In this document: positions 43,555 to 52,453 of the stretch, piece by piece
How positions within the stretch are numbered: the first letter of the stretch is position 1
Layout: each line of letters starts with the position of its first letter
DNA from: Anatilimnocola floriformis
Lineage (GTDB): Bacteria > Planctomycetota > Planctomycetia > Pirellulales > Pirellulaceae
Assembly: GCF_024256385.1 (NCBI RefSeq)
Contig: NZ_JAMLFW010000002.1
Location: 868,001-932,000, forward strand
Reading direction: 5' to 3'
DNA length: 64,000 bases
The notes under the pieces: model-generated
What the model was told of the DNA's origin: nothing
The model's database searches: none
The model's input: the letters and a program-made list of their open reading frames with translations, nothing else
Program-made: the position numbers and the translations under genes

Positions 43555-45108
43555 TTACGTAGCAAACATCTGCCGCACGCAATCTGCGTAGCGGCCGAGA
43601 ATCACAGCCCGCCGTAGCGTTAGCTTCGGCGTGAGTTCTTCTCGCTCGGTGGTCCACGGTTCTGGTAGCAGCCACACGCGCCGGACTTGCTCGTGCGCAG
43701 CGCGCTCACTCAGCCGCTCGGCCAGGCACTTGAGCACCCGTTGCCGGTTGTCAGCTGAGTTGAGTTCTGCTGCCGCTCTGTCTTTGAGCACCACAAATGC
43801 GCCGAGCGCCGCTTCGCCTTCACCGACGAGCATGATTTGCTCGATCAGCGGATCGCCAGCGAAGAACGCTTCGATCGCAGCCGGCCAGATCTTCTTGCCG
43901 CTGGCGAGCGCGATGAACTCTTTCTTCCTGCCGTGCAGAGTCAAAAATCCCTCCGCATCGACGGTTCCCAAGTCTCCCGTATGCAACCAGCCGTGCTGGA
44001 TTGCGGCGCTCGTCGCTGGCTCGTCCTGCCAATATCCGGCCATCACCTGCGGACCGCGAATCAGCAGTTCGCCGTCTGCCGCGGTCTTCCCTTCGGTGCC
44101 TGGCAAGAGGCGTCCGGCAGCACCGCGCGGACTGCTGGCCTGCGCGCTCGACGCCGAAACGACCGGGGCAGCTTCGGTCAGTCCATACCCTTCATAGACG
44201 GGCGTCCCTTGCCCAGCGAAGTATTCATGCACTTCGTCCGCCAACGCCGCACCGCCGCAGATGAATCCGCGCAACCGACCGCCGAGCAATTTTTGAATCG
44301 CCGAGGAATCGTCGGCGCCGAACTGCGCGATCGCCGCTTGCTTCAATCTCGCCAGCAGCAACGGCACGACGACCAGCAACGTCGGCTGAACTTGCCGGGC
44401 ATCGGCGATCAGTGATTCGCGCGACCGCGCGAGGGCCAGCCGCGTGTTCGCAACCAGCGAGACATACAAATCGCTCATCCGCCCGAACGCATGACTGAAC
44501 GGCAACATATTGAGACGCAGATCGTCGTCCTGCCGGCCGAAGGCGTCGAGCGTCGCCGCAGCATTGGCCGCCAGGTTGCCTTGCGTGAGCATCACCCCCC
44601 GCGGCTCGCCGCTCGTGCCGGAGGTATACACAATGCTGGCCAGCGTTTGCGGCGAAACATTTCGCCGCGTGACCGCCCACCGTTCGCGGCCAGCCGCTTC
44701 ATTTCCCCCGGCGAGCGTATCGAAGGACACGATGTTGAGATCTGCCGGCAACTCCGGCAGCTTGTTCACCAAGCCTGCCTCGGCGACCAGCAACCGGCTG
44801 CCGCTGTGTTGCAGTTGCCAGGCGAGTTGCGATGCCGCGAGCGAAATGTGCAACGGCACCACGACGCCGCCAAGCATTTGAATCGCAAAATCCGCCTCGA
44901 TCCATTCCAGTGAATTTCCCGCCGCGATCGCCACCCGATCGCCCGCTCCAACCCCCAGCCGCGCAAGCGCATCGGCCGCCCTGCAGGCCCGTGCCGCGAC
45001 TTCCTTCCAACCAATCTCGCGCGGCTTACCTTCCCCAGGCAGCATCACGCCGCCCTCACCGGCCAGCAAACTCCGTTGCAGCCATTCGACAATCGTTTCC
45101 ACCGCCAT
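43555..45108 (-). CDS. AMP-dependent acyl-CoA ligase
   Basis: 517 residues of the ANL family. It adenylates a carboxylate and transfers it to CoA. Motifs: YTSGTSGEPRGVML (P-loop type A3), YEGYGLTEAAPVV (A5), LHTGDLG with the ribose-binding Asp, and GRKKEFIALASGKKIWP. The last 100 residues form the mobile C-terminal domain. Short for a long-chain FadD (about 560), so the substrate may be medium or long chain. Converges with the pil operon (12-bp gap). Confidence 0.88.
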   Translation of the reverse strand: MAVETIVEWLQRSLLAGEGGVMLPGEGKPREIGWKEVAARACRAADALARLGVGAGDRVAIAAGNSLEWIEADFAIQMLGGVVVPLHISLAASQLAWQLQHSGSRLLVAEAGLVNKLPELPADLNIVSFDTLAGGNEAAGRERWAVTRRNVSPQTLASIVYTSGTSGEPRGVMLTQGNLAANAAATLDAFGRQDDDLRLNMLPFSHAFGRMSDLYVSLVANTRLALARSRESLIADARQVQPTLLVVVPLLLARLKQAAIAQFGADDSSAIQKLLGGRLRGFICGGAALADEVHEYFAGQGTPVYEGYGLTEAAPVVSASSAQASSPRGAAGRLLPGTEGKTAADGELLIRGPQVMAGYWQDEPATSAAIQHGWLHTGDLGTVDAEGFLTLHGRKKEFIALASGKKIWPAAIEAFFAGDPLIEQIMLVGEGEAALGAFVVLKDRAAAELNSADNRQRVLKCLAERLSERAAHEQVRRVWLLPEPWTTEREELTPKLTLRRAVILGRYADCVRQMFAT

Positions 45109-45137
45109 GCGCCGTCAACCGCGCCGATCTGAAAAAG

Positions 45138-45211
45138 TAGGGCCGCCCGGACTTGAACCGGGAACCGAGGAATTATGAGTTCCGCGCTCTAACCGATTGA
45201 GCTACGGCCCC
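45138..45211 (-). tRNA. tRNA with CAT anticodon (Met, or Ile2)
   Basis: 74-nt cloverleaf on the minus strand. Acceptor stem of 7 bp with G1-U72 wobble and A73; D arm GCTC..GAGC; anticodon loop CTCATAA; T arm CCCGG-TTCAAGT-CCGGG. One C-T mismatch tops the anticodon stem. The CCA end is not encoded, and CTTTTTC follows as a likely terminator. It lacks the three G-C anticodon-stem pairs of an initiator. Elongator Met is most likely; an Ile tRNA made by TilS modification cannot be excluded. Confidence 0.95.
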
Positions 45212-45449
45212 GTGAATGAATGGACTTCAACGCCTCATTCTAAGCGGGGGCTGTTCCTCAGCAAGCCGCGGGACAGAGCGCGGTTAAATTCCGCGGCGGC
45301 GACAGTCTTGAACGTTGAGCGACAGCCAAGATGATGTTGGCTGCGATGAATCTGCCCTGAGATCGCTCCAGTAGGATTTTCCTATCTGTGAGCAGACTTT
45401 TGCTTATGCAGGCTGTGCTGGCAAGTCGCCGATGCTAACCCTGCAAACC

Positions 45450-45519
45450 AAAAAAAGGGTGGACTGGCGAAAACGAGACGCATGGGGCAGTACGCGAACT
45501 CGTGACTCCAGTCCACCCT
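45450..45519 (-). terminator. Rho-independent-type terminator of peptide gene
   Basis: On the minus strand AGGGTGGACTGG (45508-45519) pairs perfectly with CCAGTCCACCCT (45456-45467) over 12 bp across a 40-nt loop, followed at once by seven T residues. It lies 54 bp after the peptide gene stop. The long loop is unusual, but stem plus T run argue for a real end. I see nothing else in the rest of the gap to the tRNA (45212-45449). Confidence 0.65.
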
Positions 45520-45572
45520 CTCGAACACTGAGCCAAAATGGAGTTTGGCATCGTGTTCAGGGGAGAGCACGT

Positions 45573-45887
45573 CTAGCGAACACGGATGTTTGCAGTGACG
45601 TGTGCTTTTACCTTCACCGCGCCCAGCACGTTGAGGTTGGCCTTCACGTTGGCATTGAGGTTGAGATTGAGCAGACCGCCACCGCCGTGGCAGTAGCAGC
45701 CACCCGTGCCGCGGATTTCGTTGGCTTCGGTGGCCGACAGGGCTTGGAATTGGTTGTCTTGCAGGCCCAGGAAGGCGGTGACGTCGCTGGTGTCGGCGGC
45801 GCGGTCGCGGGCTGGTTCGGCGGCCGAAGCGTACGAGGCGAGCGAGCTGCAGATGACAATGGCGGCGATGGTGAAGATACGTTTCAT
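45573..45887 (-). CDS. Exported peptide precursor with GG-type leader
   Basis: 104 residues from the ATG at 45887 (GAGGAG 8 bp upstream; longer frames exist only in the promoter region). Residues 1-22 are a Sec signal peptide (MKRIFTIAAIVICSSLASYA). Residues 50-61, LSATEANEIRGT, match the double-glycine leader pattern: L -12, S -11, E -8, I -4, G -2. The core (about 62-104) starts GGCYCHGGGG and continues with alternating Asn/hydrophobic residues (LLNLNLNANVKANLNVLGA), as expected for a beta-forming or amyloid subunit. A divergent barrel gene and a C39 peptidase adjoin. Family not recognised. Confidence 0.8.
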   Translation of the reverse strand: MKRIFTIAAIVICSSLASYASAAEPARDRAADTSDVTAFLGLQDNQFQALSATEANEIRGTGGCYCHGGGGLLNLNLNANVKANLNVLGAVKVKAHVTANIRVR

Positions 45888-46012
45888 GGAAGAACTCCTC
45901 GAAAGAAAAGATGTAAGTGACCAAGGGTGCGGTGACGCGTTGCGAAGTGCGTTTTGTTTTGCGTCTCGCACTAAGACCCAAATTAGTTGGACACGGACGG
46001 GCCACAACAAAG

Positions 46013-47161
46013 ATGGGGAAATTCTCTAATTGGTCGGCACGCTCGATTTTTATCGTTTTGTGCGGTGTTTTTGCAGTTTTCGCCGCGAATACCGCAGCGG
46101 CCGAGGAAGTGTGCGAATTGCTGCCCGTGGCCGATCCCAGTTCGCCGACCGAATGGCAAACGCGTGAGGGATTGCTGCGAGATTTGTGGGCGCAACAGGC
46201 GGCCAACGAAGAACTGGCCGCGCGATTTCAACTGCCGTCGAATACCAATCTAATCGTCCCGGTTTGGGCCGCGGAGACTGACTCGGCAGAGTCGCAGGAG
46301 AAATCGCGCGAACCCAAACGTCTCGGCGAAGCGCCTCCCGATGACTCGCGCGTCTTCCTGCGGCAGTCTGCCGTGCTGCTCAAGCCCGGCACTTGGGAAG
46401 TGGAATGGGGCCTGCGATACGCGCTGCAAGAGAACGCCTTCCTCTCGGTGCTGCCCGATAGCAGCATCGTGCCCGAGTTCACCGACGCCCGGCAGATCCT
46501 CGGCACGCTCAGCATTCGCTATGGATTAGCCGAGCGCTGGCAACCTTATCTCACGTTGCCCGCCGGCGCGTCGTTCTACGAACGCTCGAACTCGGCCGGC
46601 GACGACGTCGACGATGTCTACGGCGTGGGCGATATTCTGCTCGGCGTGAATTACTTGTGGCGCGACGGAAAGAACGAGTGCGCCGACATCATTACCAATT
46701 TCAGCGTGAGCGCGCCGACCGGTCCCGCAGCCATTGGTGGTTTGACGACGAACCAAGCCGCGCTCGGCAGCGGCTTCTGCACATTGAGCTTCAATACAAC
46801 GGTCGTTCGTACTTACGATCCGGTCGTGCTGTTCGCTTCGCTCGGCTATTCCCATCAATTTGCGAGCGAATTTCAAAATATCAACGTGCAGCCAGGCGAG
46901 CTGTTTAATGGCTCTTTTGGCCTTGGTTTCGCGGTGAACGACGACATCACGCTCAGCACGCAGTTGCAAACGGTCGTGCAACTCGACTTCGGCATCCTGG
47001 GGAAACGAGTACCAGATACCGGACTCGAGTCGAGCTTGCTGCGGCACTCGATTGTGCATCGGCTGTGTGAAAAGCAGTTCGTCGAGTTCTTTTTGATTCA
47101 TGGAATTACGGACGACGCGCCGCGAATGTCGGTCGGCGTCTTGCGCACGCATCGCTACTAA
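46013..47161 (+). CDS. Outer-membrane barrel protein (MetA/FapF-like)
   Basis: 382 residues from the ATG at 46013, which gives a signal peptide (SIFIVLCGVFAVFAANTAAA). The in-frame start at 45917 lacks one. A helical segment (about 60-85, LLRDLWAQQAANEELAARF) precedes about 250 residues of amphipathic beta strands: WEVEWGLRYALQ, YLTLPAGASFYER, VGDILLGVNYLW, ending MSVGVLRTHRY with an aromatic C-terminus. This fits the phenol-degradation MetA-type barrel class, to which the Fap amyloid exporter FapF is related. Stop and next start overlap (TAATG). Confidence 0.78.
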   Translation: MGKFSNWSARSIFIVLCGVFAVFAANTAAAEEVCELLPVADPSSPTEWQTREGLLRDLWAQQAANEELAARFQLPSNTNLIVPVWAAETDSAESQEKSREPKRLGEAPPDDSRVFLRQSAVLLKPGTWEVEWGLRYALQENAFLSVLPDSSIVPEFTDARQILGTLSIRYGLAERWQPYLTLPAGASFYERSNSAGDDVDDVYGVGDILLGVNYLWRDGKNECADIITNFSVSAPTGPAAIGGLTTNQAALGSGFCTLSFNTTVVRTYDPVVLFASLGYSHQFASEFQNINVQPGELFNGSFGLGFAVNDDITLSTQLQTVVQLDFGILGKRVPDTGLESSLLRHSIVHRLCEKQFVEFFLIHGITDDAPRMSVGVLRTHRY

Positions 47162-47874
47162 TGGCAACCGACATGACGACTCCAATTCGGCTGCCTGTTT
47201 TCTTCGCGGCTGCGTATCTCGGCATGGCTCCTCTCGCGTCGGCGGAAAAGCCAGACGTCGTGCGCTATCCTAGTCCGCAGCGCAACTTTAACGCCACCTT
47301 GCAACCGTGGACGGCGACGAAGAGCCGCAACGTCATGCTGCAGGAGCGTGAATACACCTGCGGAGCTGCCTCGCTCGGCACGCTCTTGCGTTACTACTTC
47401 GAAGATCCGGTTAGTGAAGAACGGATTCTCGATGCTGCCATGGCGGGGCTGAATGAAGAGCAGATCAAGGATCGTGAGAAGAACGGCCTCTCGATGGAAG
47501 ATCTGGCCCGCGGCGCCGGCAAGCTGCAATACGCAGCCGCGGTGCTCAAGCTGGAGTATGCCAAGTTGGCGACGCTGCCGGCGCCGGTTGTTATTCGTTT
47601 GATCAAGGACGACTTCAAGCATTTCGTCGTTTTTCGCGGCGAACGCGAAGGGATGGTATATGTCGCCGATCCCATCCGTGGCAACGTTAAAATCCCACTC
47701 CACCTCTTCAAGCAGGAGTGGGATGGCAATGTCCTAGCCGTCATTCGCCGCGGTATGCAGCCGCGCACTCAGCATCCCCTGCAAATCCCGCCCGATAGCG
47801 CAGTGCTGCCGCAAGCGCAGGCAGCCCGCCGCGGACTGCTCGAAAACAGCCTGCCACTGCGGCCAATTCGCTGA
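47161..47874 (+). CDS. Exported C39 family peptidase
   Basis: 237 residues. The N-terminus is a signal peptide (IRLPVFFAAAYLGMAPLASA), so the enzyme is periplasmic and is not fused to an ABC exporter. All C39 catalytic residues are visible: Gln61 (oxyanion) and Cys67 in MLQEREYTCGAASLG, His154 in HFVVFRG, Asp170 in YVADPIRG. C39 enzymes cut double-glycine leaders. Translation is coupled to the barrel gene by TAATG. The likely substrate is the divergent peptide at 45573-45887. FapD of Pseudomonas is the closest known parallel. Confidence 0.88.
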   Translation: MATDMTTPIRLPVFFAAAYLGMAPLASAEKPDVVRYPSPQRNFNATLQPWTATKSRNVMLQEREYTCGAASLGTLLRYYFEDPVSEERILDAAMAGLNEEQIKDREKNGLSMEDLARGAGKLQYAAAVLKLEYAKLATLPAPVVIRLIKDDFKHFVVFRGEREGMVYVADPIRGNVKIPLHLFKQEWDGNVLAVIRRGMQPRTQHPLQIPPDSAVLPQAQAARRGLLENSLPLRPIR

Positions 47875-47901
47875 TGGAGCAGGGGTCTGCGGGATTTCCC
47901 C

Positions 47902-49626
47902 ATGCTCCGCACGGCCGCACATTTCTACGGCGGCGTAGAGTTCGCTGAGCGCAGCATCCTCGGCTGCGTAGAACGCGAACTACTGCGAAGGATGTGTCTC
48001 TTGTCGACGAACCATGGAACATCGACTCTTACTCCGCCGCGGAGTTCGCTGACAAACTCACCGGTCACCGAGCGCGGCGAACTAGCTTGGTCACTGATGC
48101 TGCGCCGGCTGCCAGCCCTCGTGTGGACCACCGATCACGAACTGAACGTCGCTTCGGCCGGCGGCATCGGCGGCGAATTTGGCCGTGACCTGCAATCGTT
48201 CGTCGGCCGTCCGATTAGCGAATGTCTGCCGACCGATGAAGAAAATGATTCCAGCGTGCAGATCGCGCACGCTCAAGCGCTCGCCGGCAATGCCTCGTCG
48301 CTCGACTACGTGCTGAATCGCAAAGCCTATCGGCTGTATCTCGAGCCGTTGTCGAACGAAGGAGAGATCGTCGGTTGCGTCGGCATGGCCATCGACATCA
48401 CGCCGCGGAAGAGTCACGACTTCCTGATGCATCCGACCTGGAACTCCACGCCCGATGCCGACGATGCTTCGGGGCGTGGCAAAATCAGCAAGCGGTTGAG
48501 CGTCGAGCTCGAAGATCGCCGACTCGCCGAACAATCGTTGCGCGAAAGTCACGACCGCCTCGTGCAACTCGCGGCCAGCATCGACTCCGCCTTCTGGATC
48601 GAAGATCGCCGTCAACGACCGACCGGCAAGGTGATTTATCTCAGCCCTGGCTACACCAACATCTTCGGCTTGGCGATCGACGCTGTATTGCAGAGCGACG
48701 CGCACGCGATCTGGAATTCCGTCCACGAAGACGATCGCGAACGGGTCAATGCGATCTTCGGCGGCGAGCAGAATTCGCAATCGTTGACTGCCGATTTTCG
48801 CATCTGTCGGCCGGATGGATCGTTACGCTGGATTCGCGCCCGAGCCTTTCCGGTGCGTGATGCTGCCGGGCAAGTGCAGCGTGTGGCCGGTGTCGCCGAA
48901 GACATTACCCGTCGCAAGGAAGACGAAGATCGGCAGCGCCGTTGCGAACGCCTCGCCACGCTCGGCAACTTCGTCGCTGGCATTGCACACGAAATCAACA
49001 ACCCCCTTGGCGCCGCTTTGTCGTCCAACCAAGCGGCCATGCGATTGCTGGCTCCGGGCGCACCTCCGGTTTTGAAGCAATGCCTCGAAACCAGCCTCGG
49101 CAGCATTCGCCGTTGTGCGCAAATCGTCCGCAGCTTGCTCCGCTTCTGCCGCGATGAACCAGCCAAGCAAACCGAGTTCGATGTGCGCGACGTCATTGCC
49201 GCGGCAGAGACGATTACTCGCAGCTACGCCCAGGAAAATCAGTGCGAAATCGTCCTCAAGCTCGGCTGCGTTGATCTGTCGGCCTGCGGCAGCCCTCTCG
49301 AACTCGAACTGGTGTTTGTCAACTTGCTGCGTAACGCAGTCGAAGCCAAAGCCCGCCGCGTTACTGCCGAATGCCGGGTGATTGATCGCGAGATCGAGAT
49401 TTCGATCTGCGACGACGGCTGCGGCATTCCCAGCGAACAGTCGTGGCGTTTGGGAGAACCGTTTTTCACCACGCGGCAAAAGTCGGGCGGCACGGGCTTG
49501 GGTTTGACCGTCGTGCACAACATTGTGCGCGAGCACGCCGGGCGGATCGAGTTCATTCGTCGAGAGCGAGGAACTTTGGTTCGCTGCACATTGCCCGTAG
49601 CTCTCTCTGGAGAGCACCGCTCATGA
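47902..49626 (+). CDS. PAS-domain sensor histidine kinase
   Basis: 574 residues, soluble, no membrane segment. Two PAS domains (about 68-170 and 215-340), then HisKA with HEINNPLGAA (His about 363) and the ATPase domain with NLLRNAVEAK, DDGCGIP and GGTGLGLTVV. The start may instead be ATG 47992, since the first 40 residues look non-conserved. It lies 27 bp after the C39 gene and overlaps its response regulator by ATGA. FixL-like layout; without a haem-binding His context the signal is unknown. Confidence 0.9.
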   Translation: MLRTAAHFYGGVEFAERSILGCVERELLRRMCLLSTNHGTSTLTPPRSSLTNSPVTERGELAWSLMLRRLPALVWTTDHELNVASAGGIGGEFGRDLQSFVGRPISECLPTDEENDSSVQIAHAQALAGNASSLDYVLNRKAYRLYLEPLSNEGEIVGCVGMAIDITPRKSHDFLMHPTWNSTPDADDASGRGKISKRLSVELEDRRLAEQSLRESHDRLVQLAASIDSAFWIEDRRQRPTGKVIYLSPGYTNIFGLAIDAVLQSDAHAIWNSVHEDDRERVNAIFGGEQNSQSLTADFRICRPDGSLRWIRARAFPVRDAAGQVQRVAGVAEDITRRKEDEDRQRRCERLATLGNFVAGIAHEINNPLGAALSSNQAAMRLLAPGAPPVLKQCLETSLGSIRRCAQIVRSLLRFCRDEPAKQTEFDVRDVIAAAETITRSYAQENQCEIVLKLGCVDLSACGSPLELELVFVNLLRNAVEAKARRVTAECRVIDREIEISICDDGCGIPSEQSWRLGEPFFTTRQKSGGTGLGLTVVHNIVREHAGRIEFIRRERGTLVRCTLPVALSGEHRS

Positions 49627-50270
49627 GCAATAACATGCTGACGTTTGCCGCCACATCTCCGATCGTCGCGCGTGGTAACTCGTGCGTGCACATCGTGGAT
49701 GACGACGATCATTTCCGCGATGCGCTGGCGTTGCTGCTCGAAGCCTCGGGTTACGAAGCGGCTACCTATCGCTCGGCGGAGCATTTTCTGTCGCTCTATC
49801 ATCCGCGCGACATCGAATGCCTGCTGCTCGATCTGCGTATGCCCGGCCTCAGCGGCATCGAGATGCAGCCGGAACTGACTCAACGGCACATACACTTGCC
49901 AGTGATTGTCATCTCGGCGTTTGCTGAGACTCCGTCAGTCGTTCAAGCGATCCGCAACGGCGCGGTCGACTTTGTCGAAAAGCCGATCGAAGAAGCGGTT
50001 CTGATCGAAAAGGTCAATCGCGCGCTGATCGCCGATCGCCGCAAGAAAGCCGACAAAGGGGATCTTCACATCCGCCTTCATCGGCTGAGCGAGCGCGAGA
50101 TCCAAGTCATGAACGGATTTCTCGAAGCGCGCAATACCTTCGAAATCGCGCGCGATTTGGGAATCAGTCCGAAAACAGTCGAGAAGCACCGCTTGCGAAT
50201 TTTCGAGAAACTCGACGTCAGCAGTGTGCCGGAACTCATGTGCTTGATGTCAAAGCATGATCAGCCTTGA
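49623..50270 (+). CDS. FixJ/LuxR-type response regulator
   Basis: 215 residues from the ATG at 49623, inside the kinase stop (ATGA). Receiver domain about 20-135 with the acidic pocket HIVDDDDH, phospho-acceptor Asp70 in LLLDLRMPG and Lys in FVEKPIEE. LuxR helix-turn-helix about 150-205 (LSEREIQVM, NTFEIARDLGISPKTVEKH). A classic two-component pair with the kinase. Candidate targets are the neighbouring peptide/barrel genes or the polysaccharide cluster. Its 3' end overlaps the acetyltransferase gene on the other strand by 35 bp. Confidence 0.93.
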   Translation: MSNNMLTFAATSPIVARGNSCVHIVDDDDHFRDALALLLEASGYEAATYRSAEHFLSLYHPRDIECLLLDLRMPGLSGIEMQPELTQRHIHLPVIVISAFAETPSVVQAIRNGAVDFVEKPIEEAVLIEKVNRALIADRRKKADKGDLHIRLHRLSEREIQVMNGFLEARNTFEIARDLGISPKTVEKHRLRIFEKLDVSSVPELMCLMSKHDQP

Positions 50271-50976
50271 GTTCGCTTTCAGCCGTCGGCGACGGCTGAG
50301 TTGTATCGACAGCAAACCGCGAGCGGAAGCGAGCCGGCGAACCAACGGCGATCGTGTTCGCGGGAACATCCTTGTTGGCTACGGAGCCTGCTCCCAAATA
50401 CGAATCGTCGCCAACGTTGATCTCCGAAATCAAGATCGATCCCATCCCGAAAAAGCAGCGCTCGCCAACCCGGGAGATCGCGCCGATCAGCGCGCCGGCA
50501 CTCACATGCGTATAAGCGCCGATCACCGTTTCATGACCAACGCCAGCGTGCACGTTGATGATCACGCCGTCGCGCAACGTCACTTCTGGATCGAGCGAGC
50601 AGCCAGAACTCAGAAATACGCCGCGGCCGATGACCGTTGCATCGCCGATCGAGGCAAAAGGATGAGCGATGTTCACTAGCTCAAAGCCCTGCGATTCGAG
50701 CTCGACAGATTTTCTGCTGCGCAGTTCGTTGTCACCGATTCCGACGATGAATTGTCGCGGCATATTCCGCTGGCGTTGCAGTTCGGCCAGCGACAGGACG
50801 GGCGATCCCAACAACTGTGTAGGCATCGAGGCCGAAACCTGATCGACAACGAATGCCGCGACGCGGTGTTCGCCGCGAAGTTTCACGGCCGAGGCAATCG
50901 TCTTGGCATGGCCGCCAGCGCCAAAAATGAAGATGTCGCCGGAATGGTTGTAGTAACGGTGATTAGCAGAGTACAT
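50236..50976 (-). CDS. NeuD/PglD-type sugar acetyltransferase
   Basis: 246 residues from the ATG at 50976 (GGAG upstream). N-terminal Rossmann-like part FIFGAGGHAKTIASAV (about 14-30), then a left-handed beta helix of hexapeptide repeats (IGDATVIGRGVFLSSGC, INVHAGVGHETVIG). PglD-type enzymes N-acetylate UDP-4-amino sugars; NeuD acetylates sialic acids. The presence of PglF- and PglE-like genes nearby favours the former. Overlaps the chain-length gene by 14 bp. Its C-terminal 12 codons lie over the end of the response regulator. Confidence 0.88.
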   Translation of the reverse strand: MYSANHRYYNHSGDIFIFGAGGHAKTIASAVKLRGEHRVAAFVVDQVSASMPTQLLGSPVLSLAELQRQRNMPRQFIVGIGDNELRSRKSVELESQGFELVNIAHPFASIGDATVIGRGVFLSSGCSLDPEVTLRDGVIINVHAGVGHETVIGAYTHVSAGALIGAISRVGERCFFGMGSILISEINVGDDSYLGAGSVANKDVPANTIAVGSPARFRSRFAVDTTQPSPTAESELKADHALTSST

Positions 50977-52453
50977 CGGAGCTCCTAAAGGCCGTGGGTT
51001 CGGGGTGAAGAGTGGACAGGTGGACTGAAGACAAAGAATCAAACGAGGCTTGGCGTTGCGGCGGCGGTGAGATTTGATCCCACGCCATGCCGAACGCAGC
51101 GGCCAGGAAAGTCGCGCAGATGATAATGACCGTCACAATCACAGGCCGATTCGGAAAGACCGACTTGTTATTGAGCGACGGTTCGTCGGCGATGCTGATG
51201 TTGGTGATCCGTTGAGTGGCAAGCAGCTCATCGATGCGAGCCTGCTCCAAGCTTTGGGCGTAGCGCAGGTACGTTTCGCGCTGAATGTCCACTTCCCGCA
51301 CCAGTCGTTCGTGCTGAGACTCGGCGTTGTTGAGCGTCTGCAGCCGTGCTTGAGCTGCGGCCAGCTGCGGCTCACGCGAAGCAATGCGAGCCGTCAGCGC
51401 TCGTGCAGCCGTTTCGCGATTCACCAGCAAGATCTCGGCCTCTTCGTAAGCTCGGCTGCGTCCTTCTTCCGTCGTGCTCCGATCGCGGGCTTCACTGCGA
51501 TAGATCTTTTCAGCCGACTTAATCTGCTCGCGAACTTGCTGCAAGCGAATGTCGTTGTCGGTGAACTTGCTGCTGAGCTCCTGCTCGCGAAGTTGCAGCG
51601 TGTACAGCTGATCGCGAATCGAATCGGCGGCCTGATTCGAAAGGCCGCGCGTGGTGACGGTCGCGTGGCGTTCGGGAATCGATTTCAAGTGCTTGCGCAG
51701 CCCCTCGATTGCCGCTTGGGCCTCGCCATATTCCGTGCGTGCGGTTTGCACTTCCCGGGACAGTTGATCGCAGGTGCCGAGCAGCAAACGCTTTTGCTCT
51801 TCGATCGAGACGACGTCGGTTTCATTTTTGAATTGCAGGTATTTCTCTTCAGCTCCTTTGAGACTTTCGAGCGCCACGCGGGTTTGCTCGGCGAAAAAGC
51901 CATGCGCCGCGGGGTTGCGATTGAGTTGCCGGTGATGGCTGAGAAAACTGTCGATAAACAGCGTTGCACAGCGGCGAGCCAGCTTGGCATCGCGAGCGTC
52001 GCAGGCAACTTTGACCATGCTCGACTTCCGTACCACGGCCACGTCGATCATTTTCGTGAGCTTGGCCAACGCTCGTTCGCGGGGCGAGAGTCGCTGCGGC
52101 AGAATCGCTTCCGACCAGTGAAACTGATCGCGCAGAATCGTCTCGGGTCCGACTTCATCCACCACGCGTTCCAGCAGCGATCGGCCACGCAGTGTTTCGA
52201 CCACGGTGTTGAGTTCCAACTCGCGCGTCACTGGCACTGCCGTGATTTGGCCGTTACCGAGATTCGCCGTGGGATCGACGCTGACGTTTTCGCGCCCGAG
52301 TCGGACGAGCAGCTTTCCTTCGGAGCGAAACACCGATGGCGTGAACTTCAAACCGATGTAGCCCACCACGACCACCACCAGCCACACGACCAGCATCGGC
52401 CACTTCATACGATTGGCGATGCGAAGCAATGGTTGCCAAAAGGTGTTGATCAT
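50963..52453 (-). CDS. Wzz/GumC-type chain-length protein
   Basis: 496 residues from the ATG at 52453. Two membrane helices (about 18-37 and 445-465) frame a long periplasmic coiled coil rich in Arg/Glu/Gln (for example LREQELSSKFTDNDIRLQQV). This is the polysaccharide co-polymerase fold of Wzz, without a C-terminal BY-kinase domain. It sets chain length or guides export of the polysaccharide made by the genes on the plus strand. Divergent from that operon, with a palindrome in between. Confidence 0.88.
   Translation of the reverse strand: MINTFWQPLLRIANRMKWPMLVVWLVVVVVGYIGLKFTPSVFRSEGKLLVRLGRENVSVDPTANLGNGQITAVPVTRELELNTVVETLRGRSLLERVVDEVGPETILRDQFHWSEAILPQRLSPRERALAKLTKMIDVAVVRKSSMVKVACDARDAKLARRCATLFIDSFLSHHRQLNRNPAAHGFFAEQTRVALESLKGAEEKYLQFKNETDVVSIEEQKRLLLGTCDQLSREVQTARTEYGEAQAAIEGLRKHLKSIPERHATVTTRGLSNQAADSIRDQLYTLQLREQELSSKFTDNDIRLQQVREQIKSAEKIYRSEARDRSTTEEGRSRAYEEAEILLVNRETAARALTARIASREPQLAAAQARLQTLNNAESQHERLVREVDIQRETYLRYAQSLEQARIDELLATQRITNISIADEPSLNNKSVFPNRPVIVTVIIICATFLAAAFGMAWDQISPPPQRQASFDSLSSVHLSTLHPEPTAFRSSDVLC

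Noticed and set aside
47161-47874. C39 gene as part of a bacteriocin ABC exporter
   Set aside because: No ABC or membrane domain follows; the protein has a signal peptide and stands alone.
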